Assembly: GCA_934631005.1 (NCBI GenBank)
Contig: CAKTXA010000002.1
Span: 94,500 to 158,499 of the forward strand
Origin: an uncultured Oscillospiraceae bacterium
Lineage (GTDB): Bacteria; Bacillota; Clostridia; Oscillospirales; Oscillospiraceae
Direction of reading: 5' to 3'
DNA length: 64,000 nucleotides
Below, one piece after another: positions 43,048 to 51,128 of this stretch; position 1 is the stretch's first letter; each line of letters starts with the position of its first letter. Below the pieces are notes generated by a model, which saw nothing but the letters and a program-made list of their open reading frames with translations, searched no databases and was not told the DNA's origin. The translations under genes and the position numbers were made by a program.

Positions 43048-43076
43048 ATAATACTACATTTTCGGCACTATTGCAA
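43048..43076 (-). promoter_or_regulatory. Probable promoter of the PucR-type gene (and ftsEX cluster)
   Basis: TTGCAA (43071-43076) and TATTAT (43048-43053) on the minus strand, 17-base spacer, about 48 bases before the start codon. Confidence 0.65.
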
Positions 43077-43192
43077 GCGTCTTTTGACATTTTATTTCAA
43101 AACCAGCCGTCTTTTTTGTGCTGTTTTAACAGTTTTTCGTCATTTGCCCCAAAGTGTGAAACGTTTCTTCGTAAATTCTGCTTGCTGCGCGG

Positions 43193-43888
43193 TCAAATAT
43201 CATCCGTGAAAATCACGGGTTCGACCTCGCAGACCGCGCCGCGCGGCAGATCACCCAGCGCAAGCGGGCCGAAGCGTTCGCGTTTGAGATACGTCACCGG
43301 CAGCCCGCGTGCGGCGAGCATCCGCCGCACCTGGTGGTATTTGCCCTCCTGCACGTCCACGTAGCTCCTTCCCGCGCCGATGGGCCGCAGGCGGGCGGGC
43401 AGGCATCTGGTGCCGTCGCCCAGCGTCAGGCCCTGCAAAAATGCCTCCACGTCCGCGTCCTGCGCCGTGCCGTCGTGCTCGGCGTAGTAGACCTTCCACA
43501 CGGCGCTGCGCGGGCTGATGAGCCGATGCGCCAGCTGGCCGTCGTTCGTAAACAGCAGCAGGCCCTCGGTGTCCTTATCCAGCCGCCCCACGGGCAGCAC
43601 GCCCTGCCGCTTCCAGCGCTCCGGCAGCAGCTCCATCACGGTGCGGCTGCCCGGCTCATCGGTGGAGGTCACAAAGCCCGCGGGCTTGTGCAGCATAAGC
43701 AAAACCAGCCGCCGCAGCTCGACCGGCGCGCCGTCCAGCCGGATCTCGGCTGTTTTTTCGTCGATTTTTTCCTCGCCGCGCGTGATCACCGCGCCGCTTA
43801 CCGTCACGCGCCCCGCGCGCAGGATGCCCTTCAGCTCCCGCCGGGAGGCGACGCCCGCCTCGCTCAGGAGCTTATCCAATCTCTGCAT
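43193..43888 (-). CDS. RsuA-type pseudouridine synthase
   Basis: The 231-residue protein has an N-terminal S4 RNA-binding domain (MQRLDKLLSEAGVASRRE) and the RsuA/RluB/E/F catalytic motif GRLDKDTEGLLLFTNDG with the active-site Asp. The KYHQVRRML segment is also family-typical. It most likely modifies the small-subunit rRNA (RsuA) but RluB/RluF-type targets cannot be excluded. GGAGGTGG before 43888 fixes the start; the longer in-frame extension overlaps the divergent gene. Confidence 0.93.
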   Translation of the reverse strand: MQRLDKLLSEAGVASRRELKGILRAGRVTVSGAVITRGEEKIDEKTAEIRLDGAPVELRRLVLLMLHKPAGFVTSTDEPGSRTVMELLPERWKRQGVLPVGRLDKDTEGLLLFTNDGQLAHRLISPRSAVWKVYYAEHDGTAQDADVEAFLQGLTLGDGTRCLPARLRPIGAGRSYVDVQEGKYHQVRRMLAARGLPVTYLKRERFGPLALGDLPRGAVCEVEPVIFTDDI

Positions 43889-43964
43889 GGGTCCCACCTC
43901 CGTGTCATATTCCCTCCCCTGTCCCCATAGGTTGTACCACCTGAAAAAAACAGGAGGAATCAAA

Positions 43965-44468
43965 ATGGTGATCTTGACTGCCAAGGTATCCAAAGGAAAG
44001 CTCGCCGCGATCGTACTGCTCATCATTTTTGTGGTCGTACTGCTCGCGGTGCTGCTGAAAAACGCCGATGCGCCCGCCCCCGCCGAAGCTGGCGAGGAAA
44101 TGACCGTCACCACCGAAAACGTCCGCACGAACGAGGACCGCGTCGCCTACCTCGCGCAATTCGGCTGGGAGGTCTCGGCGGAGCCTGTGCAGACGCAGGA
44201 GGTACGCATCCCGACTGATCCGTCCGATGTGTTCGAGCGCTACAACGACCTGCAGATCGCACAGGGCTTCGACCTGCACGACTACGCCGGCAAGACCGTC
44301 CGCCGCTATGTCTACGAGGTTGAAAACTACCCGGACGGCGACGGACAGTATTACGCGACGCTGCTCATCTGCAAGGGCGCGGTCATCGGCGGCGACGTGT
44401 GCGCAGCCGAAAAGGGCGGCGTGATGCACGGCTTCGCCATGCCGGAGGGCGCAAAAGCCGCCGCGTAA
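43965..44468 (+). CDS. DUF4830-like membrane-anchored protein
   Basis: The 167-residue protein has an N-terminal anchor helix (about residues 13-31) and an extracytoplasmic domain with the pattern YLAQFGWEVS, then FERYNDLQIAQGFDL, YEVENYP and GAVIGGDVC, which I recognise as the DUF4830 type found in Clostridia. No function is known. AGGAGG lies seven bases before the ATG. It is divergent from the RsuA gene and precedes the ribU riboswitch, which has its own promoter. Confidence 0.85.
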   Translation: MVILTAKVSKGKLAAIVLLIIFVVVLLAVLLKNADAPAPAEAGEEMTVTTENVRTNEDRVAYLAQFGWEVSAEPVQTQEVRIPTDPSDVFERYNDLQIAQGFDLHDYAGKTVRRYVYEVENYPDGDGQYYATLLICKGAVIGGDVCAAEKGGVMHGFAMPEGAKAAA

Positions 44469-44486
44469 AACACCGGCAGCACCCTC

Positions 44487-44515
44487 TTTACAACCGCCGC
44501 GCCCGGTGCTATAAT
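44487..44515 (+). promoter_or_regulatory. Sigma-A promoter of the FMN riboswitch/ribU transcript
   Basis: TTTACA (44487-44492) and perfect TATAAT (44510-44515), 17-base spacer, just upstream of the riboswitch. Confidence 0.88.
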
Positions 44516-44541
44516 GCGGGCAGCTGAAAACTGCATAGACG

Positions 44542-44674
44542 TCTTCAGGGCAGGGTGTGATCCCCGACCGGCGGTGAGGCGACCGATTTCATCATCCGTT
44601 GCCGCAGTCCGCGAGCGCAAGCTGAACCGGTGTGATTCCGGTACCGACAGTATAGTCTGGATGGAAGAGGACGG
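44542..44674 (+). ncRNA. FMN riboswitch (RFN element)
   Basis: The conserved RFN strings are present in order: CAGGGCAGGGTG, CCCCGACCGGCGGT, AGTCCGCGAGCG, and CCGACAGTATAGTCTGGATG. It senses flavin mononucleotide and should shut off ribU when FMN is abundant, through the terminator at 44705-44739. Confidence 0.97.
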
Positions 44675-44704
44675 AGCTGCGTCTCTGCGCAGCTCCCAAG
44701 CTGC

Positions 44705-44739
44705 GCCTGAAAGTGTATCACTTTCAGGCTTCGTTTTTT
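44705..44739 (+). terminator. Riboswitch terminator hairpin before ribU
   Basis: GCCTGAAAGTG and CACTTTCAGGC form an 11-bp stem with a 3-base loop, followed by TCGTTTTTT. An upstream overlapping hairpin (GGAGCTGCG/CGCAGCTCC, about 44672-44698) belongs to the switch. Confidence 0.88.
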
Positions 44740-44755
44740 ATTGTAGGTGAACAAT

Positions 44756-45496
44756 ATGACAGAACTGTTACAAACCGCGCAAAAAAATCTGACCTTTCTG
44801 GCCGTGTGTCTGGCGGTCACGGCGGCGATCGTCCTGCTCGCCCGCCTGTTCGAGCGCATTCTGCCCGCGGAGCGGCGGGCTCTGAGCCCCGCGCGGCGGG
44901 TGAGCTTTGTGGCGCTGTTCTCCGCGTTGGCGGGCGTTTTGATGCTGCTGGAGATCCCGCTGTTTTTCGCGCCGTCATTCTATAAGCTGGATCTCAGCGA
45001 GCTGCCCGTGCTCATCTGCGCGTTTTACCTCGGGCCGACGGCGGGCGTAGTGTGCGAATTTGTAAAGGTCGCGCTCAAGCTCCTGCTCAAGGGCACGACC
45101 ACAGCCTTTGTGGGCGATTTTGCGAATTTTGCCGTGGGCTGCTCGTTCGTGCTGCCCGCCGCGGTGTGCTACCGCAAGTTTAAGACCAAGCGCGGTGCGC
45201 TCCTTTCCATGGCCGTCGGCACCGTCTGCCTGACGGCGTTCGGCAGCCTGTTTAACGCGCTGTACCTGCTGCCGAAATTCTGCGAGCTGTACGGGATGCC
45301 GATGTCGGCCATTCTGGAGATGTCCGCCGCCGTGAACCCCGCCATCACCAGCGTCTCCACGCTCGTGCTGTTCGCGGTCGTGCCGTTCAATCTGCTCAAG
45401 GGCGTGCTCGTCTCGGCGCTGACGTTCGTGCTGTATAAGCGCGTGGAGCGGCTGTTCTTCCGCACACCGCGCGGCGGAGCGGATGCGAATTTGTAA
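44756..45496 (+). CDS. ribU: Riboflavin ECF transporter substrate-binding subunit RibU
   Basis: The 246-residue protein has six hydrophobic segments and the S-component pattern: ALFSALAGVLMLLEIPLFF near the first core helix, DLSELPVLICAFYLGPTAGV, and KGTTTAFVGDFANF. It binds riboflavin and works with the shared EcfA/A'/T module, not encoded here. Position behind an FMN riboswitch confirms the substrate. ATG at 44756 is preferred (AGGTG seven bases upstream) over a GTG at 44747. Confidence 0.95.
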   Translation: MTELLQTAQKNLTFLAVCLAVTAAIVLLARLFERILPAERRALSPARRVSFVALFSALAGVLMLLEIPLFFAPSFYKLDLSELPVLICAFYLGPTAGVVCEFVKVALKLLLKGTTTAFVGDFANFAVGCSFVLPAAVCYRKFKTKRGALLSMAVGTVCLTAFGSLFNALYLLPKFCELYGMPMSAILEMSAAVNPAITSVSTLVLFAVVPFNLLKGVLVSALTFVLYKRVERLFFRTPRGGADANL

Positions 45497-45524
45497 ACTT
45501 TTCCTTAAATACGCCTCTTTGCGG

Positions 45525-45553
45525 TTGACTTTCCGGCACAAGTCGCGTAACAT
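45525..45553 (+). promoter_or_regulatory. Possible promoter of the PAP2-like gene
   Basis: TTGACT (45525-45530) and TAACAT (45548-45553), 17-base spacer; the -10 matches four of six positions. Confidence 0.5.
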
Positions 45554-45580
45554 ACACTTTACTATGAATTTGGGAGGCGT

Positions 45581-46249
45581 ATGCGGGCCATGCGCGAAAA
45601 AGCACAAACGCCGCTGCATATCGGCACCGTGCAGAATTACCGGCACCTGTGGATGCTGGCATTCTGGGTGATCTATCTGGTGCTCTTTATGGTCGTGGAG
45701 CACGCCGTGCAGAGCGATTATTACGTTGTCCACTGTGCGCTGGATGACCGCATTCCCTTTTGCGAATGGTTCATCTTTCCCTACTGCCTGTGGCACCCGC
45801 TGCTGTTCGCCATGACGGTCTACCTGGCGTTCTGGGACGCGGAGAATTTTAAGCGCTACATGGCCTTCATCGCCATCGGCTTCATCCCGGTCATCCTGTT
45901 CGACTGGGCCTTCCCCAACGGGCAGGAGCTGCGCCCGGCGGTGTTTGAAAGCGAAAATATCGCCACCTGGCTCGTCCGGCAGATCTATGCCGCCGATACG
46001 AACACAAACGTGTTCCCCAGTATGCACGTCATCGGCTCGGCCGCGCTCGTCGCCGCCACGCTCTACACGCCGTCGCTGCGAAAGCGGAGGCTGCATCTGG
46101 TCGCCATCCCCGTGGGCATCCTCATCTGTATCTCCACCGTGTTCGTCAAGCAGCACTCCTGCCTCGACCTCTTCGGCGCCATCCCCTACAGCGCCCTCAC
46201 CTGGTGGCTCGTCTACGGCGTCATCTTCAAAAAGCGAAAGAAAGCCTGA
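45581..46249 (+). CDS. PAP2-superfamily membrane protein (IPC-synthase-like subgroup)
   Basis: This is a 222-residue protein with about six hydrophobic segments. Two of the three PAP2 active-site motifs are seen: NVFPSMHV (PSxxH) and VKQHSCLDLFGA (HxxxD). The third, KxxxxxxRP, is absent, as in sphingomyelin/inositolphosphoceramide-synthase-like members. It probably acts on lipid phosphates or phospholipid head groups. Two ATG codons are possible (45581, three bases after GGGAGG, or 45590); the second has more natural spacing. Confidence 0.85.
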   Translation: MRAMREKAQTPLHIGTVQNYRHLWMLAFWVIYLVLFMVVEHAVQSDYYVVHCALDDRIPFCEWFIFPYCLWHPLLFAMTVYLAFWDAENFKRYMAFIAIGFIPVILFDWAFPNGQELRPAVFESENIATWLVRQIYAADTNTNVFPSMHVIGSAALVAATLYTPSLRKRRLHLVAIPVGILICISTVFVKQHSCLDLFGAIPYSALTWWLVYGVIFKKRKKA

Positions 46250-46277
46250 TATTTGTACACAAAGGATGTGGATCCGC

Positions 46278-46520
46278 ATGAGCAGCAACGACGCCTTCTC
46301 CATGGGCGGGCACACTGCCGACCGGCTTGGATATGATCTGGCACATCGCGTCGGCAATCAAATCGCGGCCATGGAGTGTGAACAGGCCGCACAGGAACGC
46401 CGTATCGAAGAGCTGTACGAATATGTGAAAGCCCGCTGCGATCAAGGGCTGCCCGTACTGGAGAGCCAGTTGGACACTTTGGAGCGCGCCGGTTACATTG
46501 TTCATCGCAAATCGCGCTGA
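46278..46520 (+). CDS. Small hypothetical protein
   Basis: The 80-residue soluble protein is rich in charged helical segments (MECEQAAQERRIEELYEYV). I recognise no domain. AAAGGA lies 11 bases before the ATG, the gene is 28 bases after the PAP2-like gene, and a strong terminator follows 26 bases after its stop, all supporting a real short gene at the end of a two-gene unit. Confidence 0.6.
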   Translation: MSSNDAFSMGGHTADRLGYDLAHRVGNQIAAMECEQAAQERRIEELYEYVKARCDQGLPVLESQLDTLERAGYIVHRKSR

Positions 46521-46546
46521 TTTTTATCAAAATATCCATAAAGAAA

Positions 46547-46578
46547 CCCCGCGCAGGATACTGCGCGGGGTGCTTTTT
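46547..46578. terminator. Bidirectional terminator between the small gene and der
   Basis: CCCCGCGCAG and CTGCGCGGGG form a perfect 10-bp stem with a 4-base loop, followed by TGCTTTTT on the plus strand and GTTTCTTT on the minus strand. Confidence 0.88.
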
Positions 46579-47908
46579 ACATATCCTCTTTATCGCCCTT
46601 CTGGCGGATGGTGATTTTTATGGGGGTGCCGGTGAGGCCGAAGACGGCGCGGATCTGGTTTTCGAGGTAGCGCTGGTAGGAGAAATGGAACAGCCGCGAA
46701 TCGTTGCAGAAGATGACGAAATGCGGCGGCTTCACGCCGACCTGCGTCATATAATAGATCTTGAGCCTGCGGCCCTTGTCCGACGGCGGCTGTACGCGCG
46801 CCGTGGCATCCTCAAGGATGTTGTTGAGCATGCCGGTGGTGATACGCATGGAATTCTGGTTCGACACGGCATTGATCGTGTCATACAGCTTGTCCACGCG
46901 CTGGCCCGTGAGGGCGGAGATATACAGGACGGGCGCGTACTGCATATAGCTCAGGTCCCGGCGAATATCCTGCGTCATCTCGTCCATGGTGTGCGTGTCC
47001 TTCTCCACCGCGTCCCACTTGTTGACCACGATGATGCACGCCTTGCCCGCCTCGTGGGCAAGTCCGGCGATCTTCGTATCCTGCTCGGTCACGCCGTCGT
47101 TTGCGTCCAGCAGGATCAGGCACACGTCCGCGCGCTCGATGGCGGCGACGGAGCGCATGTTGCTGTATTTTTCCACCGCGTCGTCCACCTTGGATTTGCG
47201 GCGCATCCCGGCGGTGTCGATGAACAGATACTTGCCGGACTCGTTTTCAAAATAGCTGTCGATGGCGTCGCGCGTCGTCCCGGCCACGTCGGAGACGATC
47301 ACGCGCTCCTCGCCGAGGATGCGGTTGAGCAGGCTGGATTTTCCGACGTTCGGCTTTCCGATGATGGCGACCTTGATGACGTCCTCGTCATACTCGTCGG
47401 CGTCATTTTCCGGGAAGGCATCCACGCAGGCGTCCAGCAGGTCGCCCGTGCCGTGGCCGTGTACCGCCGACACCTCGATCGGATCGCCGAGACCGAGTGC
47501 ATAGAACTCATACGCGTCCGGGTTCACGCCGCCGGTCTGGTCGCACTTGTTGACAGCCAGCACCACGGGCTTTTTCGCCTTTTTGAGCATGGCGGCGACC
47601 TCGGCGTCCGCCGCAGTCAGGCCGACCGTGACGTCCACGACCATGATGATGACGTTCGCCGTCTCAATGGCGATCTCCGCCTGACGGCGCATGAAGCGCA
47701 GCATGTCGTTGTCGGTGCCCGGCTCAATGCCGCCGGTGTCCACCAGCAGAAAATTGCGGCCGTTCCACTCGCAGTCGCCGTAGATGCGGTCGCGCGTCAC
47801 GCCGGGAGTGTCCTCCACGATCGCCATGCGGCGGCCGGTGAGCTTGTTAAAGAGCATCGACTTGCCGACGTTCGGCCGGCCGACGATGGCTACGATGGGC
47901 TTTGCCAT
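46577..47908 (-). CDS. der: Ribosome-assembly GTPase Der (EngA)
   Basis: The 443-residue protein has two tandem G domains: GRPNVGKSMLFNKL with DTPGVT and DTGGIE, and GKPNVGKSSLLNRI with DTAGMRR and NKWD, followed by a KH-like C-terminal domain. Der is needed for large-subunit maturation. Length is standard. GGGAGG precedes the ATG. Confidence 0.98.
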   Translation of the reverse strand: MAKPIVAIVGRPNVGKSMLFNKLTGRRMAIVEDTPGVTRDRIYGDCEWNGRNFLLVDTGGIEPGTDNDMLRFMRRQAEIAIETANVIIMVVDVTVGLTAADAEVAAMLKKAKKPVVLAVNKCDQTGGVNPDAYEFYALGLGDPIEVSAVHGHGTGDLLDACVDAFPENDADEYDEDVIKVAIIGKPNVGKSSLLNRILGEERVIVSDVAGTTRDAIDSYFENESGKYLFIDTAGMRRKSKVDDAVEKYSNMRSVAAIERADVCLILLDANDGVTEQDTKIAGLAHEAGKACIIVVNKWDAVEKDTHTMDEMTQDIRRDLSYMQYAPVLYISALTGQRVDKLYDTINAVSNQNSMRITTGMLNNILEDATARVQPPSDKGRRLKIYYMTQVGVKPPHFVIFCNDSRLFHFSYQRYLENQIRAVFGLTGTPIKITIRQKGDKEDM

Positions 47909-47930
47909 AACGGTTCCTCCCTTCTTCTGA

Positions 47931-47962
47931 AAAGAAAAGAGAAGGGTTCAGCACCCTCCTCT
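47931..47962 (-). terminator. Terminator after rpmF
   Basis: AGAGGAGGGT and ACCCTTCTCT (minus strand) form a 10-bp stem with one G-U pair and a 5-base loop, then TTTTCTTTTC. Confidence 0.78.
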
Positions 47963-47981
47963 CATCTCGTATCGAGCGAAC

Positions 47982-48170
47982 TTACTTAGCCGATTCCACC
48001 GCGATCACTTCACGACCGTTGTAGAAGCCGCAGGCCTTGCAGGCTCTGTGCGGCAGACGGGGCTCACCGCACTTCGGGCAAGCGACAACGCCGGGGATCG
48101 CCAGTTTCCAATGGGAGCTGCGTCTCTTATCTCTTCTCGCGCCGGATACTTTTCTCTTAGGAACTGCCAT
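47982..48170 (-). CDS. rpmF: 50S ribosomal protein L32
   Basis: The 62-residue protein begins AVPKRKVSGARRDKRRSSHW, the L32 signature, and has a zinc ribbon from CPKCGE and CKACGFY. AAGGAGG lies eight bases before 48170. It follows yceD, the typical Firmicute pairing. Confidence 0.97.
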   Translation of the reverse strand: MAVPKRKVSGARRDKRRSSHWKLAIPGVVACPKCGEPRLPHRACKACGFYNGREVIAVESAK

Positions 48171-48211
48171 TTGGTACACCTCCTTGGCTTAAATGCCGTT
48201 TGGCATATTGT

Positions 48212-48715
48212 CTACTTTTTATCCAGAAGCTGCTGCAAAATTGCGAAGCGCGGATCCTTTTCCGGCTGGCAGGTGCAGGCTTCTTCGTTGAGGTTCGCTC
48301 CGCAGCGGAAGCAAACGCCCCTGCAATCCTCACGGCACAACAGCTTGGAGTCCATGTTCAGCACGAACGCTGTCGTCAAAATGTCGTCAAGATCGGCATG
48401 ATCGTCCTCCAACGGAAAGACCCACGGGCTTTCGTAGTCGCCGCTGTCAGCGTCGGCGGTGAGGATGGCCTCGACCGGGTACGTGACCTCGCGGACAAAG
48501 GGGGCGGCGCAGCGGTCGCACACGCCGTGCAGCGTGGTCGAGAGCGTGGCCGTGAGCTCCAGAACGCCCGCCGTATTGCGGACCTGCCCAGCCGCGCGCA
48601 CCGGTTCAGATACGGGCTTGCAGCCGCCGAAGGTCATCTCATGCAGGTCGAGCTCTGTTTCAAAGGGCACGGAGCTGCCCGGGCAGCCTATGATCTTTGC
48701 AAGTCCCAGCAGCAT
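48212..48715 (-). CDS. yceD: YceD/YlbN-family (DUF177) protein
   Basis: The 167-residue protein has the DUF177 layout: a central LHGVCDRCAAPF cysteine pair and a C-terminal CRGVCFRCGANLNEEAC cluster. The family is nearly always encoded before rpmF and is implicated in 23S rRNA/50S biogenesis. It is first of a two-gene operon with a strong promoter at 48748-48776. Confidence 0.93.
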   Translation of the reverse strand: MLLGLAKIIGCPGSSVPFETELDLHEMTFGGCKPVSEPVRAAGQVRNTAGVLELTATLSTTLHGVCDRCAAPFVREVTYPVEAILTADADSGDYESPWVFPLEDDHADLDDILTTAFVLNMDSKLLCREDCRGVCFRCGANLNEEACTCQPEKDPRFAILQQLLDKK

Positions 48716-48747
48716 AGTATCCCTCGCTCCATAATCATGCAGACGCT

Positions 48748-48776
48748 ATTATACCGAACCTGCGCGCGAAAGTCAA
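48748..48776 (-). promoter_or_regulatory. Sigma-A promoter of yceD-rpmF
   Basis: TTGACT (48771-48776) and TATAAT (48748-48753) on the minus strand, 17-base spacer. Confidence 0.9.
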
Positions 48777-48829
48777 ACACTATTTCTCATTTTTCTTCGA
48801 TATTTTGTAAAAATCTGCGAGCCGGGCGC

Positions 48830-48858
48830 TTTACACCTCCCCCGCTCCGTGATAAAAT
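48830..48858 (+). promoter_or_regulatory. Sigma-A promoter of the RluA-type gene
   Basis: TTTACA (48830-48835) and TAAAAT (48853-48858), 17-base spacer, 31 bases before the start; divergent from the yceD promoter. Confidence 0.8.
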
Positions 48859-48889
48859 GTTGCCACCATCCGTTTGGGAGGTGTCTACT

Positions 48890-49843
48890 ATGAAGGAATT
48901 GACCGTCGGCGCGAATGACGCCGGGCAGCGGCTCGACCGCTTTGTGTCCAAGGCCGTGCCCCTGCTGCCGGATTCGCTGCTGCAGAAATACATCCGTCTC
49001 AAGCGCATAAAAGTAGACGGCAAGCGCGCCGAGCGGGGCGCCCATCTCGCCGCGGGCAGCGTTGTGCAGCTGTATATCAATGATGAGTTCTTCGACACGC
49101 CGAAGCAGGAAAACGCCTACCTCACCGTCGCCGCGCCGAAGCTGCACATCGTCTATGAGGACGAGAATATTCTCCTCGTCGACAAAAAGCCCGGCGTGGC
49201 CGTGCACCCGCACGACGGCGCGGAATACGGCAAAACGCTCATCGACCACATCCAGGCCTATCTCTACGCCAAGCGCGAATGGCGCCCGCGGGAGGAAAAT
49301 TCCTTCACCCCCGCGCTCTGTAACCGCATCGACCGCAACACCGGCGGCATCGTCATCGCGGCCAAAAACGCCGAGGCGCTGCGCATTCTGAACCAGAAGA
49401 TCAAGGACCGGGAGCTGGAAAAGAAATATCTCTGCATCGTCCACGGCACGCCGAAGCCCGCGGAGGGCCGGCTGGAGGGCTATCTTTTTAAGGATGCGAA
49501 GGAGAACCGCGTCTACATCACCAAAACGCCGCAGCCGGGCTCCAAGACCGCCGTCACGCTCTATAAAACGCTGCAGTCGAAAAACGGTCTGTCCCTCGTG
49601 GAGTGCGAGCTCATCACCGGCCGCACGCATCAAATTCGCGCCCAGATGGCCGCCGCGGGCCACCCGCTGCTCGGCGACGGGAAATACGGCAGGCTCGACA
49701 AGCGCTATGACCGCAAATTCCAGGCGCTCTACTCCTATTCCCTCCGCTTCTGCTTCACAACGGACGGCGGCATTTTGTCGTATCTCGACGGCCGCAGCTT
49801 CCGCGTGGAGGACGTAGAGTTCGTCCATGAGTATTTTTCCTGA
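48890..49843 (+). CDS. RluA-family pseudouridine synthase
   Basis: The 317-residue protein has an N-terminal S4 domain and an RluA catalytic domain with NRIDRNTGGIVIAAKN (active-site Asp after RI), LVDKKPGVAVHPH and ITGRTHQIRAQMA. It likely makes pseudouridines in 23S rRNA (RluC/RluD type); the precise site is unknown. GGGAGG is eight bases before the ATG. Confidence 0.94.
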   Translation: MKELTVGANDAGQRLDRFVSKAVPLLPDSLLQKYIRLKRIKVDGKRAERGAHLAAGSVVQLYINDEFFDTPKQENAYLTVAAPKLHIVYEDENILLVDKKPGVAVHPHDGAEYGKTLIDHIQAYLYAKREWRPREENSFTPALCNRIDRNTGGIVIAAKNAEALRILNQKIKDRELEKKYLCIVHGTPKPAEGRLEGYLFKDAKENRVYITKTPQPGSKTAVTLYKTLQSKNGLSLVECELITGRTHQIRAQMAAAGHPLLGDGKYGRLDKRYDRKFQALYSYSLRFCFTTDGGILSYLDGRSFRVEDVEFVHEYFS

Positions 49844-49884
49844 GACTACCGCAAAAAATCACCCGAAAAATGTCATAATTTATA

Positions 49885-49913
49885 TTGACAAACCCCGCTA
49901 AACCCGATATAGT
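49885..49913 (+). promoter_or_regulatory. Sigma-A promoter of potABCD
   Basis: TTGACA (49885-49890) and TATAGT (49908-49913), 17-base spacer, 85 bases before potA. Confidence 0.88.
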
Positions 49914-49919
49914 TGCAAT

Positions 49920-49950
49920 CAGTACGTCCGGTTCCAATCCGGGGGTACTG
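49920..49950 (+). promoter_or_regulatory. Leader hairpin at the 5' end of the pot transcript
   Basis: CAGTAC and GTACTG enclose a second CCGG/CCGG stem. It starts seven bases after the -10 box, so it would sit at the very 5' end of the RNA, where it could protect the transcript or act in regulation. No T-run follows. Confidence 0.55.
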
Positions 49951-49997
49951 ATCTTCTATATACACAACAAAATATACAACGAAGAGGGGGAGGATAA

Positions 49998-51128
49998 ATG
50001 TCCGACGAATTGATTCGCCTGTCAGACCTCACGGTCACCTTTGAGGACGGCGAAACCATTCTTGATCACATCAACCTGTACATCAGAAATAAGGAATTCC
50101 TAACATTGCTGGGTCCCAGTGGATGCGGAAAAACCACAACTTTGCGAATTATTGGCGGTTTTTTGACACCTACGTCCGGTGATGTTTTTTTTAATGGAAA
50201 GCGCATCAACGATGTACCGCCGTATGAACGGAAGATCAACACGGTCTTTCAGAAGTACGCGCTGTTCCCGCATCTGGACGTGTACGACAACATCGCCTTC
50301 GGCTTGAGGCTTGCAAAGCTGCCCGAGGACGAGGTCGATGAGCGCGTGACGCAGATGCTGGAAACGGTCAGCCTGAAGGGCTTTGAAAACCGCAATGTGT
50401 CGTCGCTTTCCGGCGGTCAGCAGCAGCGCGTGGCCATCGCGCGCGCGCTCGTGAACCGCCCGCAGGTGCTGCTGCTGGACGAACCGCTGGGCGCGCTCGA
50501 TCTGCGTCTGCGCAAGGATATGCAGAACGAGCTGAAAAGCATCCAGAAGCAGACCGGCATCACATTTATCTACGTCACACACGATCAGGAGGAAGCGCTG
50601 TCCATGTCCGACATCGTGGTCGTGATGAACAAGGGCAAGATCCAGCAGATCGGCACGCCGCAGGATATTTATAATGAGCCGAAGAACGCGTTCGTCGCGG
50701 ATTTCATCGGCGAGTCGAATATCCTTGACGGCGTGATGCTGGAGGACTGCCTGGTCAAATTCTTCGGGCGCAAATTCGTGTGCGTGGACAAGGGCTTTGA
50801 AAAGAACGAGCCGGTCGACGTCGTCATCCGTCCCGAGGATGTGGACATCGTGCCCGCGGAGGAGGGGCACCTGAGCGGCACGGTCACGTCCGTGACGTTC
50901 AAGGGCGTCCACTACGACACGATCGTCGACTTCAAGGGCTTCAAGTGGCTCATCCAGACCACGGACTTCTACCCCGTCGGTTCGTTTATCGGCATCCGGC
51001 TCAACCCGGAGGACATCCACATCATGCACAAGAGCGAGTACTCCGGCCTTTACGGCGACTACAGCTCCTACAGCGCCGAATATGACGAGATCGCGGACGC
51101 GGCGGAGGACGGGGAAGATGAAGAATAA
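49998..51128 (+). CDS. potA: Spermidine/putrescine ABC transporter ATPase PotA
   Basis: The 376-residue protein has Walker A GPSGCGKTTT, Q-loop region, signature LSGGQQQRVAIARAL, Walker B LLLDEPLGALD and H-loop THDQEEA, then a C-terminal TOBE regulatory domain (VVIRPEDVDIV). It powers polyamine import with PotB and PotC. GGGGGAGG precedes the ATG. It overlaps potB by eleven bases. Confidence 0.97.
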   Translation: MSDELIRLSDLTVTFEDGETILDHINLYIRNKEFLTLLGPSGCGKTTTLRIIGGFLTPTSGDVFFNGKRINDVPPYERKINTVFQKYALFPHLDVYDNIAFGLRLAKLPEDEVDERVTQMLETVSLKGFENRNVSSLSGGQQQRVAIARALVNRPQVLLLDEPLGALDLRLRKDMQNELKSIQKQTGITFIYVTHDQEEALSMSDIVVVMNKGKIQQIGTPQDIYNEPKNAFVADFIGESNILDGVMLEDCLVKFFGRKFVCVDKGFEKNEPVDVVIRPEDVDIVPAEEGHLSGTVTSVTFKGVHYDTIVDFKGFKWLIQTTDFYPVGSFIGIRLNPEDIHIMHKSEYSGLYGDYSSYSAEYDEIADAAEDGEDEE

